64,000 bases of DNA from an uncultured Tateyamaria sp. (lineage in GTDB: Bacteria; Pseudomonadota; Alphaproteobacteria; Rhodobacterales; Rhodobacteraceae): positions 227,062 through 291,061 of the forward strand of contig NZ_CANNDO010000005.1 in the NCBI RefSeq assembly GCF_947503385.1, given 5' to 3'. Made by a program: the position numbers and the translations under genes. Positions 26,137 through 34,785 of this stretch are shown here, piece by piece (position 1 is the stretch's first letter; each line of letters starts with the position of its first letter). A model generated the notes under the pieces. It did no database searches and was not told where the DNA came from. It was given only the letters and a program-made list of their open reading frames with translations.

Positions 26137-26805
26137 ATGCTCAAAGATCTTACATGGCGGTACAAGTTCCCAGGTCTTGCGGGACTGTCACCGACGGTCT
26201 CTGACCTGCTCGACAAGCGTGCGGTTTCCGCGGTTTTGAAACAGGGTGCGGTGGTCTTTGGGCCGGGCAAACCGGCTGAAAACCTGTTGTTGCTCGTGTC
26301 GGGCACGGTGCGTGTGCAACAGCTTTCCGAAGCGGGCCGTGAAATTGTGCTGTACCGTGTGCACGCAGGTGAAAGTTGCGTGCTGACAACGGCCTGCCTC
26401 TTGGCGTTCGAAGACTATTCGGCAGAAGGCGTTGCCGAAACAAATGTCGAAGCGATCCTGATCCCACGTGACACATTTGACGAGTTGATGGCGGTGTCGA
26501 AAGAGTTCCGGGCTTTCGTCTTTGAGGCCTATTCGAAACGGATCACCGATCTTTTTATGGTGATAGAAGAAATTGCCTTCAAACGCATGGACATCCGCAT
26601 CGCGGAAAAGCTGCTGGAACTTCAGGATGCGCAGAATGCGCTGCATTTGACGCATCAACAGATGGCCGTGGAACTGGGCACAGCGCGAGAGGTCATTTCA
26701 AGGCAACTGAAAGAGTTTGAGCGGCGGGGGTGGCTCACACTGAGCAGGGGCGTGATCGAATTGCGCGACGTTCCGGCCATCGAACGACTGGCCCAAGCGC
26801 CGTGA
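26137..26805 (+). CDS. Crp/Fnr-family regulator with paired internal cysteines
   Basis: 222 aa. Effector beta-roll about 30-120, dimer helix, winged helix with LTHQQMAVELGTAREVISRQL, again carrying the E-x-x-S-R recognition pattern for TTGAT-type DNA. Cys81 and Cys87 in AGESCVLTTACLL sit in the effector domain and could be redox- or ligand-active. There is no N-terminal cysteine cluster of FNR type. It is followed by DUF2892 and two YeeE/YedE genes on the same strand, which may be its targets. An aaggacgacgaa ribosome site precedes the ATG. Confidence 0.85.
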   Translation: MLKDLTWRYKFPGLAGLSPTVSDLLDKRAVSAVLKQGAVVFGPGKPAENLLLLVSGTVRVQQLSEAGREIVLYRVHAGESCVLTTACLLAFEDYSAEGVAETNVEAILIPRDTFDELMAVSKEFRAFVFEAYSKRITDLFMVIEEIAFKRMDIRIAEKLLELQDAQNALHLTHQQMAVELGTAREVISRQLKEFERRGWLTLSRGVIELRDVPAIERLAQAP

Positions 26806-26891
26806 TTGATTGGATGATGTGTGACTTGATCACAGACCAAACCGTCACCCGCTGAGACAAGGACACCAGAAACTCAAGAAAGGATACAGAC

Positions 26892-27104
26892 ATGTCTGCC
26901 AATCTCGGAAATCCCGACCGCCTGATAAGAGTGGTCATTGGGCTTGCTCTTTTCTTCCTGCCGCTGATGAACATGCCCGCCATCTGGTCCAGCGCCACCT
27001 TGGCCTTTGGGAGCATGGCGGTTGGTGTGATCCTTGTTCTTACCGCGCTTTTCCGGTTTTGCCCGCTTTATCGGATTGCCGGCATCTCAACCTGCAAGCT
27101 CTGA
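26892..27104 (+). CDS. DUF2892 (YgaP-like) two-helix membrane protein
   Basis: 70 aa with two hydrophobic helices (VVIGLALFFLPLMNMPAIW and MAVGVILVLTALFRFC) and the family's N-terminal NLGNPDRLIRV. It matches the membrane domain seen in YgaP, where it accompanies a rhodanese. It is 3 bp before the first YeeE gene and probably part of a sulfur-handling operon. Confidence 0.85.
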   Translation: MSANLGNPDRLIRVVIGLALFFLPLMNMPAIWSSATLAFGSMAVGVILVLTALFRFCPLYRIAGISTCKL

Positions 27105-27107
27105 GCT

Positions 27108-27539
27108 ATGGAGACCTCGTTCACTCCTCTGGCCTCTTTGGGTGGAGGCATTCTGATTGGCTGCGCTGCGGTCTGTTTGATGCTTTTGCGCGGCCGCATC
27201 ATGGGGGCAACCGGTATTCTGTCGGGCGCGATATGGCCTGCCAGCCGATATGACTGGACATGGCGCGCCGCTATGTTGGCAGGGATGTTCGCGGGCCCTT
27301 GGATATACTTCGCACTGACAGGCGCCTTGCCTGAAATTGAGGTTCCGTCTGCAACACCGCTGCTGATCTTCGGCGGCCTTCTGGTGGGCGTTGGTGTTAC
27401 CTTGGGCAGCGGATGCACCTCGGGACATGGTGTTTGCGGCATGGCGCGGCTTTCGCCCCGCTCGTTCGCCGCGACGGCAACCTTTATGCTGACCACTGGG
27501 CTGACCGTCTATGTGATCCGACACGTACTGGGAGGGTAA
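27108..27539 (+). CDS. YeeE/YedE half-transporter, first subunit
   Basis: 143 aa, four hydrophobic segments, with the signature GSGCTSGHGVCGMARLS carrying the two conserved cysteines of YeeE/YedE (TsuA) sulfur transporters. Full TsuA moves thiosulfate through a cysteine relay; here the protein is split into two genes, the PmpA/PmpB style. It overlaps nothing and is followed 3 bp later by its partner. Confidence 0.88.
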   Translation: METSFTPLASLGGGILIGCAAVCLMLLRGRIMGATGILSGAIWPASRYDWTWRAAMLAGMFAGPWIYFALTGALPEIEVPSATPLLIFGGLLVGVGVTLGSGCTSGHGVCGMARLSPRSFAATATFMLTTGLTVYVIRHVLGG

Positions 27540-27542
27540 ACC

Positions 27543-27980
27543 ATGCGCACGTTTCTGACAGTCCTGACAGGCGCGCTCTTTGGCACTGGTATTGCCATGT
27601 CAGGCATGGCCAACCCCGCAAAAGTGATCAACTTTTTCGACGTTGCTGGCAGTTGGGACCCAAGCCTTGCATTTGTGATGGGCGGCGCAGTGATCGTGAC
27701 GTTCATCGGTTATCGTTTGGTTCTGCGACGGCCCAAACCTGTGTTCGAGCCGACATTTGACATTCCGACAAACAGGACGCTCGATGCAAAGCTTCTGACC
27801 GGCGCTGCAACTTTTGGCGTTGGATGGGGCATTGCGGGTTTTTGTCCGGGCGGTGCGTTACCCGCTCTGGGCACGTTGGACAGCCGGGTCATGGTCTTCG
27901 TGGCGGCGCTGATCGCCGGTATGTTCGTCACACGTCTGTTGATGAATTGGGCCACGCCCCGCACGCAACCGGCTGAGTAG
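27543..27980 (+). CDS. YeeE/YedE half-transporter, second subunit
   Basis: 145 aa. N-terminal LFGTGIAMSGMANPAKVINF and the motif WGIAGFCPGGALPALG, with its single conserved cysteine, identify the second half of the YeeE/YedE fold. About four to five hydrophobic helices. It pairs with the preceding gene; the likely cargo is thiosulfate or another sulfur compound. Confidence 0.88.
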   Translation: MRTFLTVLTGALFGTGIAMSGMANPAKVINFFDVAGSWDPSLAFVMGGAVIVTFIGYRLVLRRPKPVFEPTFDIPTNRTLDAKLLTGAATFGVGWGIAGFCPGGALPALGTLDSRVMVFVAALIAGMFVTRLLMNWATPRTQPAE

Positions 27981-28110
27981 GCAACACGCTGCGTTGCTCT
28001 GCGGGCTTGTCACGGAGTTGGCGCAAGGGCCCGTGCCATTGTGCCATCCAGCATTGCGTCGCGGATGTCGCGACAGGGGCGGGCCGTTTCCAGACATGTA
28101 CCTGGCATGA

Positions 28111-28124
28111 TTGACCCTGATCAA
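28111..28124. promoter_or_regulatory. FNR/FixK-type box 9 (TraR/DksA-like gene)
   Basis: TTGACCCTGATCAA matches TTGAC-N4-ATCAA. It is 56 bases upstream of the ATG at 28180; TAGAGG near 28146 fits a -10 at class II spacing. Confidence 0.75.
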
Positions 28125-28179
28125 TGCGGCTGACCGCCTTTGGGGTAGAGGTGTCAAAACACTTGACCGAGGACATACC

Positions 28180-28503
28180 ATGCCGGACCTGAAACACTTT
28201 GAGCGCCTGATCACAGACCGCCTGAAAGAGTTGGATATACGCCTTCATGAGGTGGATCATGAGTTGGGCGAACCGAAACCGGCGGACCTGAACGAACAGG
28301 CCATCGACATCGAAGATGATGAGGTGCTGGAAAGCCTTGGAGCAGCGGCACAAAAAGAGGTTGCGCTGCTCACCTTGGCCTTGAAGCGGATCAGCGACGG
28401 CACCTACGGGATCTGTGCAACTTGCGGCGAACCGATCTCGAACGCGCGTTTGGAAGCCGTGCCACACGCGCCACTGTGCAAGCGCTGTGCGCAAGCCAGC
28501 TAA
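28180..28503 (+). CDS. TraR/DksA-type zinc-finger protein
   Basis: 107 aa. N-terminal helical pair (about 1-70) and a C-terminal C4 zinc finger GICATCGEPISNARL ... PLCKRCA. DksA-like proteins bind the secondary channel of RNA polymerase and alter promoter choice in growth arrest. It is shorter than DksA and resembles the small TraR/YocK-like forms. I start at ATG 28180 with gaggac upstream; the frame is open 23 codons further but that part would overlap box 9. Confidence 0.88.
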   Translation: MPDLKHFERLITDRLKELDIRLHEVDHELGEPKPADLNEQAIDIEDDEVLESLGAAAQKEVALLTLALKRISDGTYGICATCGEPISNARLEAVPHAPLCKRCAQAS

Positions 28504-28655
28504 GCGCAGCGCCGGACCGCCCCAGCCCGCCGCAATTGCATGATCGTTCGGGTTGCAACGCTCCGGGCGGCGACGGGCTGGCGAAGCGGATCACAAAGCG
28601 GCCAAGGTGCGAGGATCAATTATCGCGTGACCCCATGCAAAGTCAGAGGTTGGGG

Positions 28656-29084
28656 CTATTCCTGGATCGCCGCAAGATAGTCCAACAAGCCTTCGAAGTC
28701 CGCTTCGAGCACTTCCCCATCAGCGCCCCCATCGGGGTACACATGCCGCAGCCCGACACGTGCGAAATCGGGCATCGGCCCGGCCAGGTCGTTTTCCTCT
28801 GTCCGTCCGAGGACATATTGGCGCACGAATGACCTTGGAAAACTTCCGCCGTTGCGCGCGCTCAACCCCACCAGATCAGGTGGCGCAACGCCCAATCCCA
28901 ACGATGCAGGCCCCGCGCCTTCACCAGCAGCGCCATGGCACTGCGCGCATTCTTTTGCATAAACGGCTTTCCCGCGCGCAACTGCATCTTCGGCAGCCCT
29001 ATCGCTGGCGAGCGTCGCGGGTTCTGTGCACGCGGTGAGGAGGACCACACCAAAGCCGATAGCGACGTAGGTTCTGATTTTCAT
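28656..29084 (-). CDS. Cytochrome c lipoprotein
   Basis: 142 aa. Lipoprotein signal peptide with lipobox LLTAC (Cys at about 19), one haem motif ECAQCHG near residue 46, and a likely Met axial ligand in AGPMPDF. A monohaem class I cytochrome anchored at the periplasmic membrane face, probably an electron carrier. I start at ATG 29084 (MKIRTYVAIGFGVVL). The start is 60 bases from FNR-type box 10. Confidence 0.85.
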   Translation of the reverse strand: MKIRTYVAIGFGVVLLTACTEPATLASDRAAEDAVARGKAVYAKECAQCHGAAGEGAGPASLGLGVAPPDLVGLSARNGGSFPRSFVRQYVLGRTEENDLAGPMPDFARVGLRHVYPDGGADGEVLEADFEGLLDYLAAIQE

Positions 29085-29143
29085 GGTCGCTGCTCCATGG
29101 TGCGGGCCTTCTTGGTCCATTGCATGAAGTCTTGGGGGTTCCG

Positions 29144-29157
29144 TTGATGAATATCAA
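29144..29157. promoter_or_regulatory. FNR/FixK-type box 10 (cytochrome c / Acg-like)
   Basis: TTGATGAATATCAA is a perfect FNR palindrome between divergent genes. It is 60 bases from the cytochrome c start, ideal for control of that gene, and 190 bases from the Acg-like start, where an additional promoter would be needed. Confidence 0.75.
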
Positions 29158-29347
29158 CTGTGCATCAGCGGCCACAGGCAGACGGACGCGCGTTCTGCCC
29201 GGCAGACTTGGCCTGGAAGCGGAGCGGCTTGGGCGCGTCAGTCAGTTGTTTGGCGCTGAAATGCGGACCGCATTGATACATCGCAACAGGACGCTGGGCA
29301 AAGGTCCTAAACTGGGGCCAATTCGTTTGATCTGTTGGGAAAAATAG

Positions 29348-30424
29348 ATGTTGTCGCGCCGTACTTTGATCACTTTAGGCCTTTCCGCTGCGGCCCTTGG
29401 CGCAGTTGGGTACGCAACCTGGCCCACGATGGGCAGCTACACCGAAGAAGCCGCCCGCCAGCGGGCGCTGACCTCCGGCAACTCTGCGCGCGGTGATCTT
29501 TTGCGCATGGCGACCTTGGCCGCCAATGGGCACAACACGCAGCCGTGGATGTTCCGATTTGGCAAAGACAAGGTGAGCATCCTGCCTGATTTCACCCGTC
29601 GTACAGAGGTTGTTGACCCCGATGACCATCATCTGTTTGTCAGTTTGGGTTGCGCTGCGGAGAACCTGATCATCGCGGCGCAGCCCCTTGGCTGGCAGGC
29701 GACTGCCGTCACGAATGGCACGCAGATTGATGTGATGCTGGCCAGCGCCAAAGCGGCCAAAAGCGACTTGCGGCAAGCGATCCCTCTGCGACAGTCGACG
29801 CGCTCCGAATATGACGGTCAGCAGGTATCCGCATCGGACATTGCCCTGCTGAAATCCGCCGCGTCGCAAGAGGGTGTGTCTGTTTTGTTTTTCACCGATC
29901 GAGATGCGCGCGAGGACATTCTCGAGTTCGTGGTCGAGGGCAACAGCGCTCAGATGGATGATCCCGCCTTTGTACAGGAGTTGCGCAATTGGATCAGGTT
30001 CACGCCGGATCAAGCAATGCAAAACGGTGACGGCCTGTTTGCCGCCTGCTCGGGCAATCCCGTGGTGCCGGGCTGGATCGCTGAGCGCATGTTTGGGCTG
30101 ATGTTCAAAAAGAGGACCGAGAACGACAAGTATCGCAATCATATACGGTCGTCTGCCGGGGTCGCGGTGTTCGTCGGCAACCGCGAAGATCCGGAGCACT
30201 GGATCAAGGTTGGGCAAAGCTTTCAAAGATTTGCGTTACAGGCGACGGTTCTGGGTATTCGAAACGCGCATATCAATCAGCCTATCGAAGTGCCGCGCCT
30301 GCGAGGCGAGTTTGCGCGCTGGCTCAAGATGCCGGACACGCGGCCCGATTTGATTGTCCGGTTTGGGCGGGCGCCAGCGCTTCCGATGTCACTGCGCCGA
30401 CCGGTCGCGGATGTCACAGTCTGA
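29348..30424 (+). CDS. Acg-family nitroreductase-fold flavoprotein with Tat-like leader
   Basis: 358 aa. An SRRTLITLGLSAAALG leader resembles a twin-arginine signal, though it could be a membrane anchor. The body has the split nitroreductase fold of Acg proteins: ATLAANGHNTQPW near residue 60, LRQSTRSEYDG and VAVFVGNREDPEHWIKVGQ. Mycobacterial Acg sequesters FMN and belongs to the hypoxia dormancy regulon. Here it is divergent from an FNR-boxed cytochrome gene. The 5' intergenic region of 190 bp contains no gene. Confidence 0.75.
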   Translation: MLSRRTLITLGLSAAALGAVGYATWPTMGSYTEEAARQRALTSGNSARGDLLRMATLAANGHNTQPWMFRFGKDKVSILPDFTRRTEVVDPDDHHLFVSLGCAAENLIIAAQPLGWQATAVTNGTQIDVMLASAKAAKSDLRQAIPLRQSTRSEYDGQQVSASDIALLKSAASQEGVSVLFFTDRDAREDILEFVVEGNSAQMDDPAFVQELRNWIRFTPDQAMQNGDGLFAACSGNPVVPGWIAERMFGLMFKKRTENDKYRNHIRSSAGVAVFVGNREDPEHWIKVGQSFQRFALQATVLGIRNAHINQPIEVPRLRGEFARWLKMPDTRPDLIVRFGRAPALPMSLRRPVADVTV

Positions 30425-30488
30425 GAGCAGTGCGACCGTTCGGCGGACACGCCTTGCTCATAAACCCAACCCAAGGCAACTGGTCGCA

Positions 30489-31181
30489 CTAGCTTGCCCG
30501 CAATGCTTCAATCCGCCGGTTCACAGAGCCGATGAACAGTCGATATGCAAGCAGGCGGAGAAGTCCCGGACGGTTCTTGTAGAGCGCGCTCGCATAGTAA
30601 TCGGCTGGCTCGTCCCAGACACCATGATTGTCTGTCACCGCTGCCATCTGCTCGAACGCTTCGGCGTCGATATTCAGATCAGCGGACGCTTGACCGTTGT
30701 TAAGCGCCAGCGAGAACCCGACGTTCCAACCGTGCCGCGCAAGCGCGCGCACCGCCGCTTGGTGCAGTGGCGTGTCGTTGATGAAACTGTCGATACGCCG
30801 CCATGTGCCGTCAATCTCCACCTCGATCCATGCATGAGAGATTTCCTTGGGGATGAGCCAATAGGGTATCCCAGTGAAGAACCCGCGCTGAATGTCCTTG
30901 CTGATGAGCGAGAAATGGATGCGCGCGCGTAGGCCACTTGCCCGGCACAGCGCGAGCAACAGCGTGGCCTTGGTGTTGCATTGACCGACACGGGTTTTGA
31001 TCGTCTCGGATGCCGGAACAAGATCACCTTTTGTCGGGAAACCAAACGCGATGTCGTCGCGGACAAAGAGGAACAGGCGCCTCAACTTTTGCCGATCCGT
31101 TTTGGCGGACTGTGTTAAGCGGCTGGCTGTCGCTTGGACCAAGGGATGATCCGTATCGGCAAGTTCTTTTGGCATGTTCAT
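30489..31181 (-). CDS. Transglutaminase-like domain protein
   Basis: 230 aa. A transglutaminase/protease-like core with Cys in TRVGQCNTKATLLLALCRASG and His in ISHAWIEVEIDGTW, followed by Asp in WRRIDSF, giving the Cys-His-Asp order. No signal peptide, so probably cytoplasmic. Function of this short type is unknown. I start at ATG 31181 (MNMPKELADTDHP); the open frame extends upstream but without family similarity or a clear ribosome site. It converges with the Acg-like gene. Confidence 0.75.
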   Translation of the reverse strand: MNMPKELADTDHPLVQATASRLTQSAKTDRQKLRRLFLFVRDDIAFGFPTKGDLVPASETIKTRVGQCNTKATLLLALCRASGLRARIHFSLISKDIQRGFFTGIPYWLIPKEISHAWIEVEIDGTWRRIDSFINDTPLHQAAVRALARHGWNVGFSLALNNGQASADLNIDAEAFEQMAAVTDNHGVWDEPADYYASALYKNRPGLLRLLAYRLFIGSVNRRIEALRAS

Positions 31182-31536
31182 TCTGTCCGGCTGGTGATCT
31201 TGCCACGTAAAATGCACCCTTCGCAGCGGCGTGAATTGAGCCGGATCAGTTTGCTCGTCAGGATGTTGTCGCACCTGCACATGCGGCACATGCCACTTCT
31301 GTGGGCTTGCAAGACATTTTGAACCTGCCTGTCCCACTGTTCTATCGCGGCCATGCTCCGGCCCGATGCGTGGGAAACCGGAAGTTTGCGTTCTGGCCCA
31401 AGTAGCACAAGGGTCAGAACGCCACCTGTCACGCCATCCAAAACGGGCGGTAAATGACAGGTCAGTTATGGCCGTCCGGTTTCGGCTATCTGTCTTTGCG
31501 ACTTGGACAGTGCGTCCACCGAGACGGCCAGTTCAC
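31182..31536. other. Intergenic, no gene seen
   Basis: About 355 bp between the transglutaminase-like gene and the small lipoprotein gene. Open frames here are short, lack ribosome sites and show no recognisable protein. No FNR-type site or strong hairpin was found. Confidence 0.6.
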
Positions 31537-31719
31537 TCACAAACCTGCGGCTGTGGTTGCAAGGCTTTGATTGCGTGCGTCAACTCTTTGCTGCACCGCT
31601 GCGCAGGCCTGAAGGTTGCCATCCAAACACGCCGCATCGAGCTGTTTGCTGGCAGAAATCTCTGCGGGTGAATCGCAGGCGCTGAGCGCGAGCGCAGCGA
31701 GTATCAGGTATCTTTTCAT
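31537..31719 (-). CDS. Small lipoprotein
   Basis: 60 aa. Starts MKRYLILAALALSACDSPAE: a lipoprotein signal with lipobox LSAC, Cys at residue 15. The mature part is about 45 aa with two further cysteines (AACLDGNLQACAAV) that may pair or form a short Sel1/EexN-like motif. A taggaataccg ribosome site precedes the ATG. No family recognised with certainty. Confidence 0.65.
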   Translation of the reverse strand: MKRYLILAALALSACDSPAEISASKQLDAACLDGNLQACAAVQQRVDARNQSLATTAAGL

Positions 31720-31873
31720 CGGTATTCCTATTTTGTTTTTTGGATGCTTTGCGCCGTTTCCGTTTGCGCAGAAGCCAAGTGAGGTGCGCCGCACCCCGTT
31801 TCGGTTGCGTGTTCGTGAGTGTTGAGGTCGTTGGCTTATCCTGATCAGTCGTAACGGGTCAGGCGTGCCGGAT

Positions 31874-33076
31874 TCAGGCTGCGCTGTCGTCCATACCGGC
31901 ACGTTGAGACACCATTTTTCGAAAGCTCGATGGTGTTTCGCCGGTTAAGCGTTTGAACGCGTTGTAGAATGACGACCGTGCGTTAAAGCCGACATCATAC
32001 GTGATTGTCAGCACGGATTTGTCGGTCGTTTCCAGCAGGGTCTTTGCCTCGGTCACGCGGTAGCCGTTTACAAAATCAAAGAAACTTTCCCCAATCTCTT
32101 CGTTCAGGGTCTGAGAGATGTAATTGGATGACGCACCGATGTGCCGCGCCAGCGCCCAAAGCGAAAGGTTGGGATCACGGTGCAGGTGGTCGACTTCCAT
32201 TGCAGCACGAAGTTTGCGGCCCAGCCGTTGGGATGCCTCGGCACTCAGAGCAGATCGTTCATATTTGCCCGGTTTCTGTCCCGCGGTCGGCCCGGGTGGG
32301 AGTGGGCCGTCGGTCTGTGGCATCAATGGCGGGCGTTGCCGCAACCCCCACAGCACGGTTGCGGCCACAAGTGCGAAACCAACACCGCTCGCAACATTCA
32401 CCAATGCTGGCGGTATCCCGGTTTGCCCAGCGTCTAGTGCAACGAAAAGGAGGACAGTCTGGGTCAGCCAGAACAGCACGCTCAGCCCGCCGATCACATA
32501 GATCCAGCGCAATTCGTGCTCTTGCGTGCTGGCATATACGTCACGCAGCTTGGGCCGAAACCGCAACAACCGGCGCAAGATCAGGTACAGATACACAGCG
32601 ATCTGAGGATAGACGACAAGCTGGAGCAGGCCGAAACTGATCACGACGACCTGCGTCCACGCCGTATTCATTTCGCCTTCCGGTGATGTGAAAACCTCCC
32701 TGACCTCTGGTGGCGATGCCAAAACCACTGCGGCAACACACACCGCGAGACCGGGCAATACAAAGTGACGGACGGGTCGCGCCGGGCGTTGTCCTTCTTC
32801 GGATGTCAGTGTGAAGACGTAGAGCCAGAACAGCGGTGCCAGAAAGAAAGAGGTTGGCCATGTGCCTATGTCGATCATCAACCCAAAGGATGGTGGCGTC
32901 TCTTCGATCAGGCGCCTGAACGCATCCGGGCCATTGTTCACAGCCACGGCTGCAAGAAATGCGGAAAAACTGAGGCTTACCGAAGAATTCTTCGTCTGCA
33001 TCAGGCAGAACACAGCACCAAATACCGCGATTGCAAAGGTGGCGGTGCTGGTCATTTCAACGATGATGACATCCAT
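31874..33076 (-). CDS. Membrane-anchored AraC-family regulator
   Basis: 400 aa. Seven hydrophobic helices in the N-terminal 250 residues, then an AraC DNA-binding domain (about 295-390) with two helix-turn-helices: LSLWALARHIGASSNYISQ and LTITYDVGFNARSSFYNAF. Membrane-bound AraC proteins of this build sense an extracellular or membrane cue and act on nearby genes. I start at ATG 33076 (MDVIIVEMTSTATFA); the start choice is uncertain because the ribosome site is weak. Confidence 0.82.
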   Translation of the reverse strand: MDVIIVEMTSTATFAIAVFGAVFCLMQTKNSSVSLSFSAFLAAVAVNNGPDAFRRLIEETPPSFGLMIDIGTWPTSFFLAPLFWLYVFTLTSEEGQRPARPVRHFVLPGLAVCVAAVVLASPPEVREVFTSPEGEMNTAWTQVVVISFGLLQLVVYPQIAVYLYLILRRLLRFRPKLRDVYASTQEHELRWIYVIGGLSVLFWLTQTVLLFVALDAGQTGIPPALVNVASGVGFALVAATVLWGLRQRPPLMPQTDGPLPPGPTAGQKPGKYERSALSAEASQRLGRKLRAAMEVDHLHRDPNLSLWALARHIGASSNYISQTLNEEIGESFFDFVNGYRVTEAKTLLETTDKSVLTITYDVGFNARSSFYNAFKRLTGETPSSFRKMVSQRAGMDDSAA

Positions 33077-33522
33077 GCTGCAAACTCTCTCAAACATCCA
33101 CAAGAGGCCAGTCCGCATTCCCTGCGGAGGCCTGAAAGACTGACACATCCAGCCCGACACGTCCGGTGGGCAATACCGTCAAATCTGAGGCCAGCCCGAA
33201 GGTGCTCAAAACCCGTCGATCCGTCATGTCCGTTCCCCTGAAACCAGTGGAGCACCAGGTGTCCGGCAAAGAAAACACAACGACAATTTCTCTGAGACGT
33301 CGCCCCGACGTGCAGGATTGGACAGATTGCGGCCAATTAGGGTCCGGCTCCGGTAGATGGGACGTTTGCATCATGTGAACCAGGTCAATGACCGCGCATT
33401 GCACAGACGTCCACGACATGGGGCGATGAACCTTTCACGCCATCAGGTTTTTGGGCTTCATCTGCGATGGTTTTCTTGAAATGTATCTTCGGGATTGATT
33501 GGACCGAAGGGGGCGTTCCATC
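33077..33522. other. Intergenic, divergent region, no gene seen
   Basis: About 445 bp between the AraC regulator and the glycosyltransferase, transcribed in opposite directions, so it should hold both promoters. I saw no FNR-type box, no convincing hairpin and no supported coding frame. Confidence 0.6.
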
Positions 33523-34785
33523 ATGCGTGTCGTTTTTTCAACCTATGGCTCCCTTGGGGATGTCTATCCGTTTTTGGCCATTGCCCAAGAACTCTGCAAA
33601 CAGGGTGTGACCTGCGTTTTTATTACCAACGACAGCAATGTGGACGCTGTACAGAACGCCGGTTTCGAGGCGCATGGTGTGGTCACTGATGCGATTGTTT
33701 TGTTTGAAAGGGCAGGGTTGAAGGGCGAAGCCGCCATTGAGGCGACGCGGAAAAGCATTAGCCGCTTTTGGCGCATCGTGATGCCCGCGTTTTCCGGCAA
33801 CCTCGACAAGGTTGAAGCGCTTGTCGGCAACGCGTCCGCAATTGTCGGGCCGCCTTGGGCCTTCAACGCGCAGTCCGTCGCCGAGAAAAAAGGTATCCCT
33901 TTTGTCGGAGCGCACTTGTGGCCCCTTGGATTGCTCAGCGCCTTTGATCCGCCAGTCCTGCGTGACATCCCCGGACTGATCCAAACGCCAGCATCAAAGC
34001 CTGCCATCATCTGGAACCGGCTGGTCATTCATTGTGCCAAGCAGGCCATGAAGCTCATGTTTGCCAAATACCTCAATCCGCCACGACAGGCCTATGGATT
34101 GGGAAAATTATCGCGCACGCCGGTGCTGGATTTTCAGCTGAAACCTGCACGTATTCTGGGCCTGTACTCAGCTGAATTTGCGCCGCGCCCCCCGGATATC
34201 CCCGAAGCGGTAGACCTGACCGGCTTTCCCATAATTGACGACCCTGTCCGAACGTCCGATCCAGAATTGGACGCTTTCATGGAAGGCGAACCAATTGTCT
34301 TTACGCTCGGAAGCATCCTGTCGGAAAATCCGGGCGAGTTTTATGAAAATTCGGTCGCAGCGGTGCAGAGTTTGGGCCTAAAGGCGCTTGTCTTGACCAA
34401 GGAGCCGCATCTTGTTTCCAAGTCAGAGGGCATTTTGGTCCGCGGGTACGTGCCGCATTCTGCGGTGTTTCCCCGCGCGCGCATCATTGTGCATCACGGT
34501 GGCATCGGCACGACGGCACAGGCACTGATCGCAGGCAAACCGCAGATGGTTGTGCCACATTTTGGTGATCAGCCCGACAATGCCGCCCGCCTTGAAAGGC
34601 TCGGGGTGGCGCGCATCTTGGCTTCAAACGTATATTCGCCCGCAAGCGCGGCAACCGTGCTGTCGGGCATCCTGTCGTCTGAACCAATGATGACACGCGC
34701 CGCTTTCCTGCGGTCACGTATCAAGGGCGAGGCAGGTGCCGCGCGCGCAGCACAGATCATATACGGCTTGATCCGCAATGGCTAA
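33523..34785 (+). CDS. UDP-glycosyltransferase, macrolide/sterol GT1 type
   Basis: 420 aa, GT-B fold. N-terminal RVVFSTYGSLGDVYPFLAIA is the acceptor-domain opening of GT1/GT28-like enzymes; the C-terminal HHGGIGTTAQALIAGKPQMV and VPHFGDQPDNAARLERLGVA is the nucleotide-sugar binding signature. It would transfer a sugar from a UDP donor to a lipid or small molecule. No partner genes indicate the acceptor. I start at ATG 33523, preceded by aaggggg. Confidence 0.88.
   Translation: MRVVFSTYGSLGDVYPFLAIAQELCKQGVTCVFITNDSNVDAVQNAGFEAHGVVTDAIVLFERAGLKGEAAIEATRKSISRFWRIVMPAFSGNLDKVEALVGNASAIVGPPWAFNAQSVAEKKGIPFVGAHLWPLGLLSAFDPPVLRDIPGLIQTPASKPAIIWNRLVIHCAKQAMKLMFAKYLNPPRQAYGLGKLSRTPVLDFQLKPARILGLYSAEFAPRPPDIPEAVDLTGFPIIDDPVRTSDPELDAFMEGEPIVFTLGSILSENPGEFYENSVAAVQSLGLKALVLTKEPHLVSKSEGILVRGYVPHSAVFPRARIIVHHGGIGTTAQALIAGKPQMVVPHFGDQPDNAARLERLGVARILASNVYSPASAATVLSGILSSEPMMTRAAFLRSRIKGEAGAARAAQIIYGLIRNG

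Noticed and set aside
28522..28581. Terminator between the TraR/DksA-like and cytochrome c genes
   Set aside because: Eight-base arms ccagcccg and cgggctgg exist, but the loop is long and there is no T-run.
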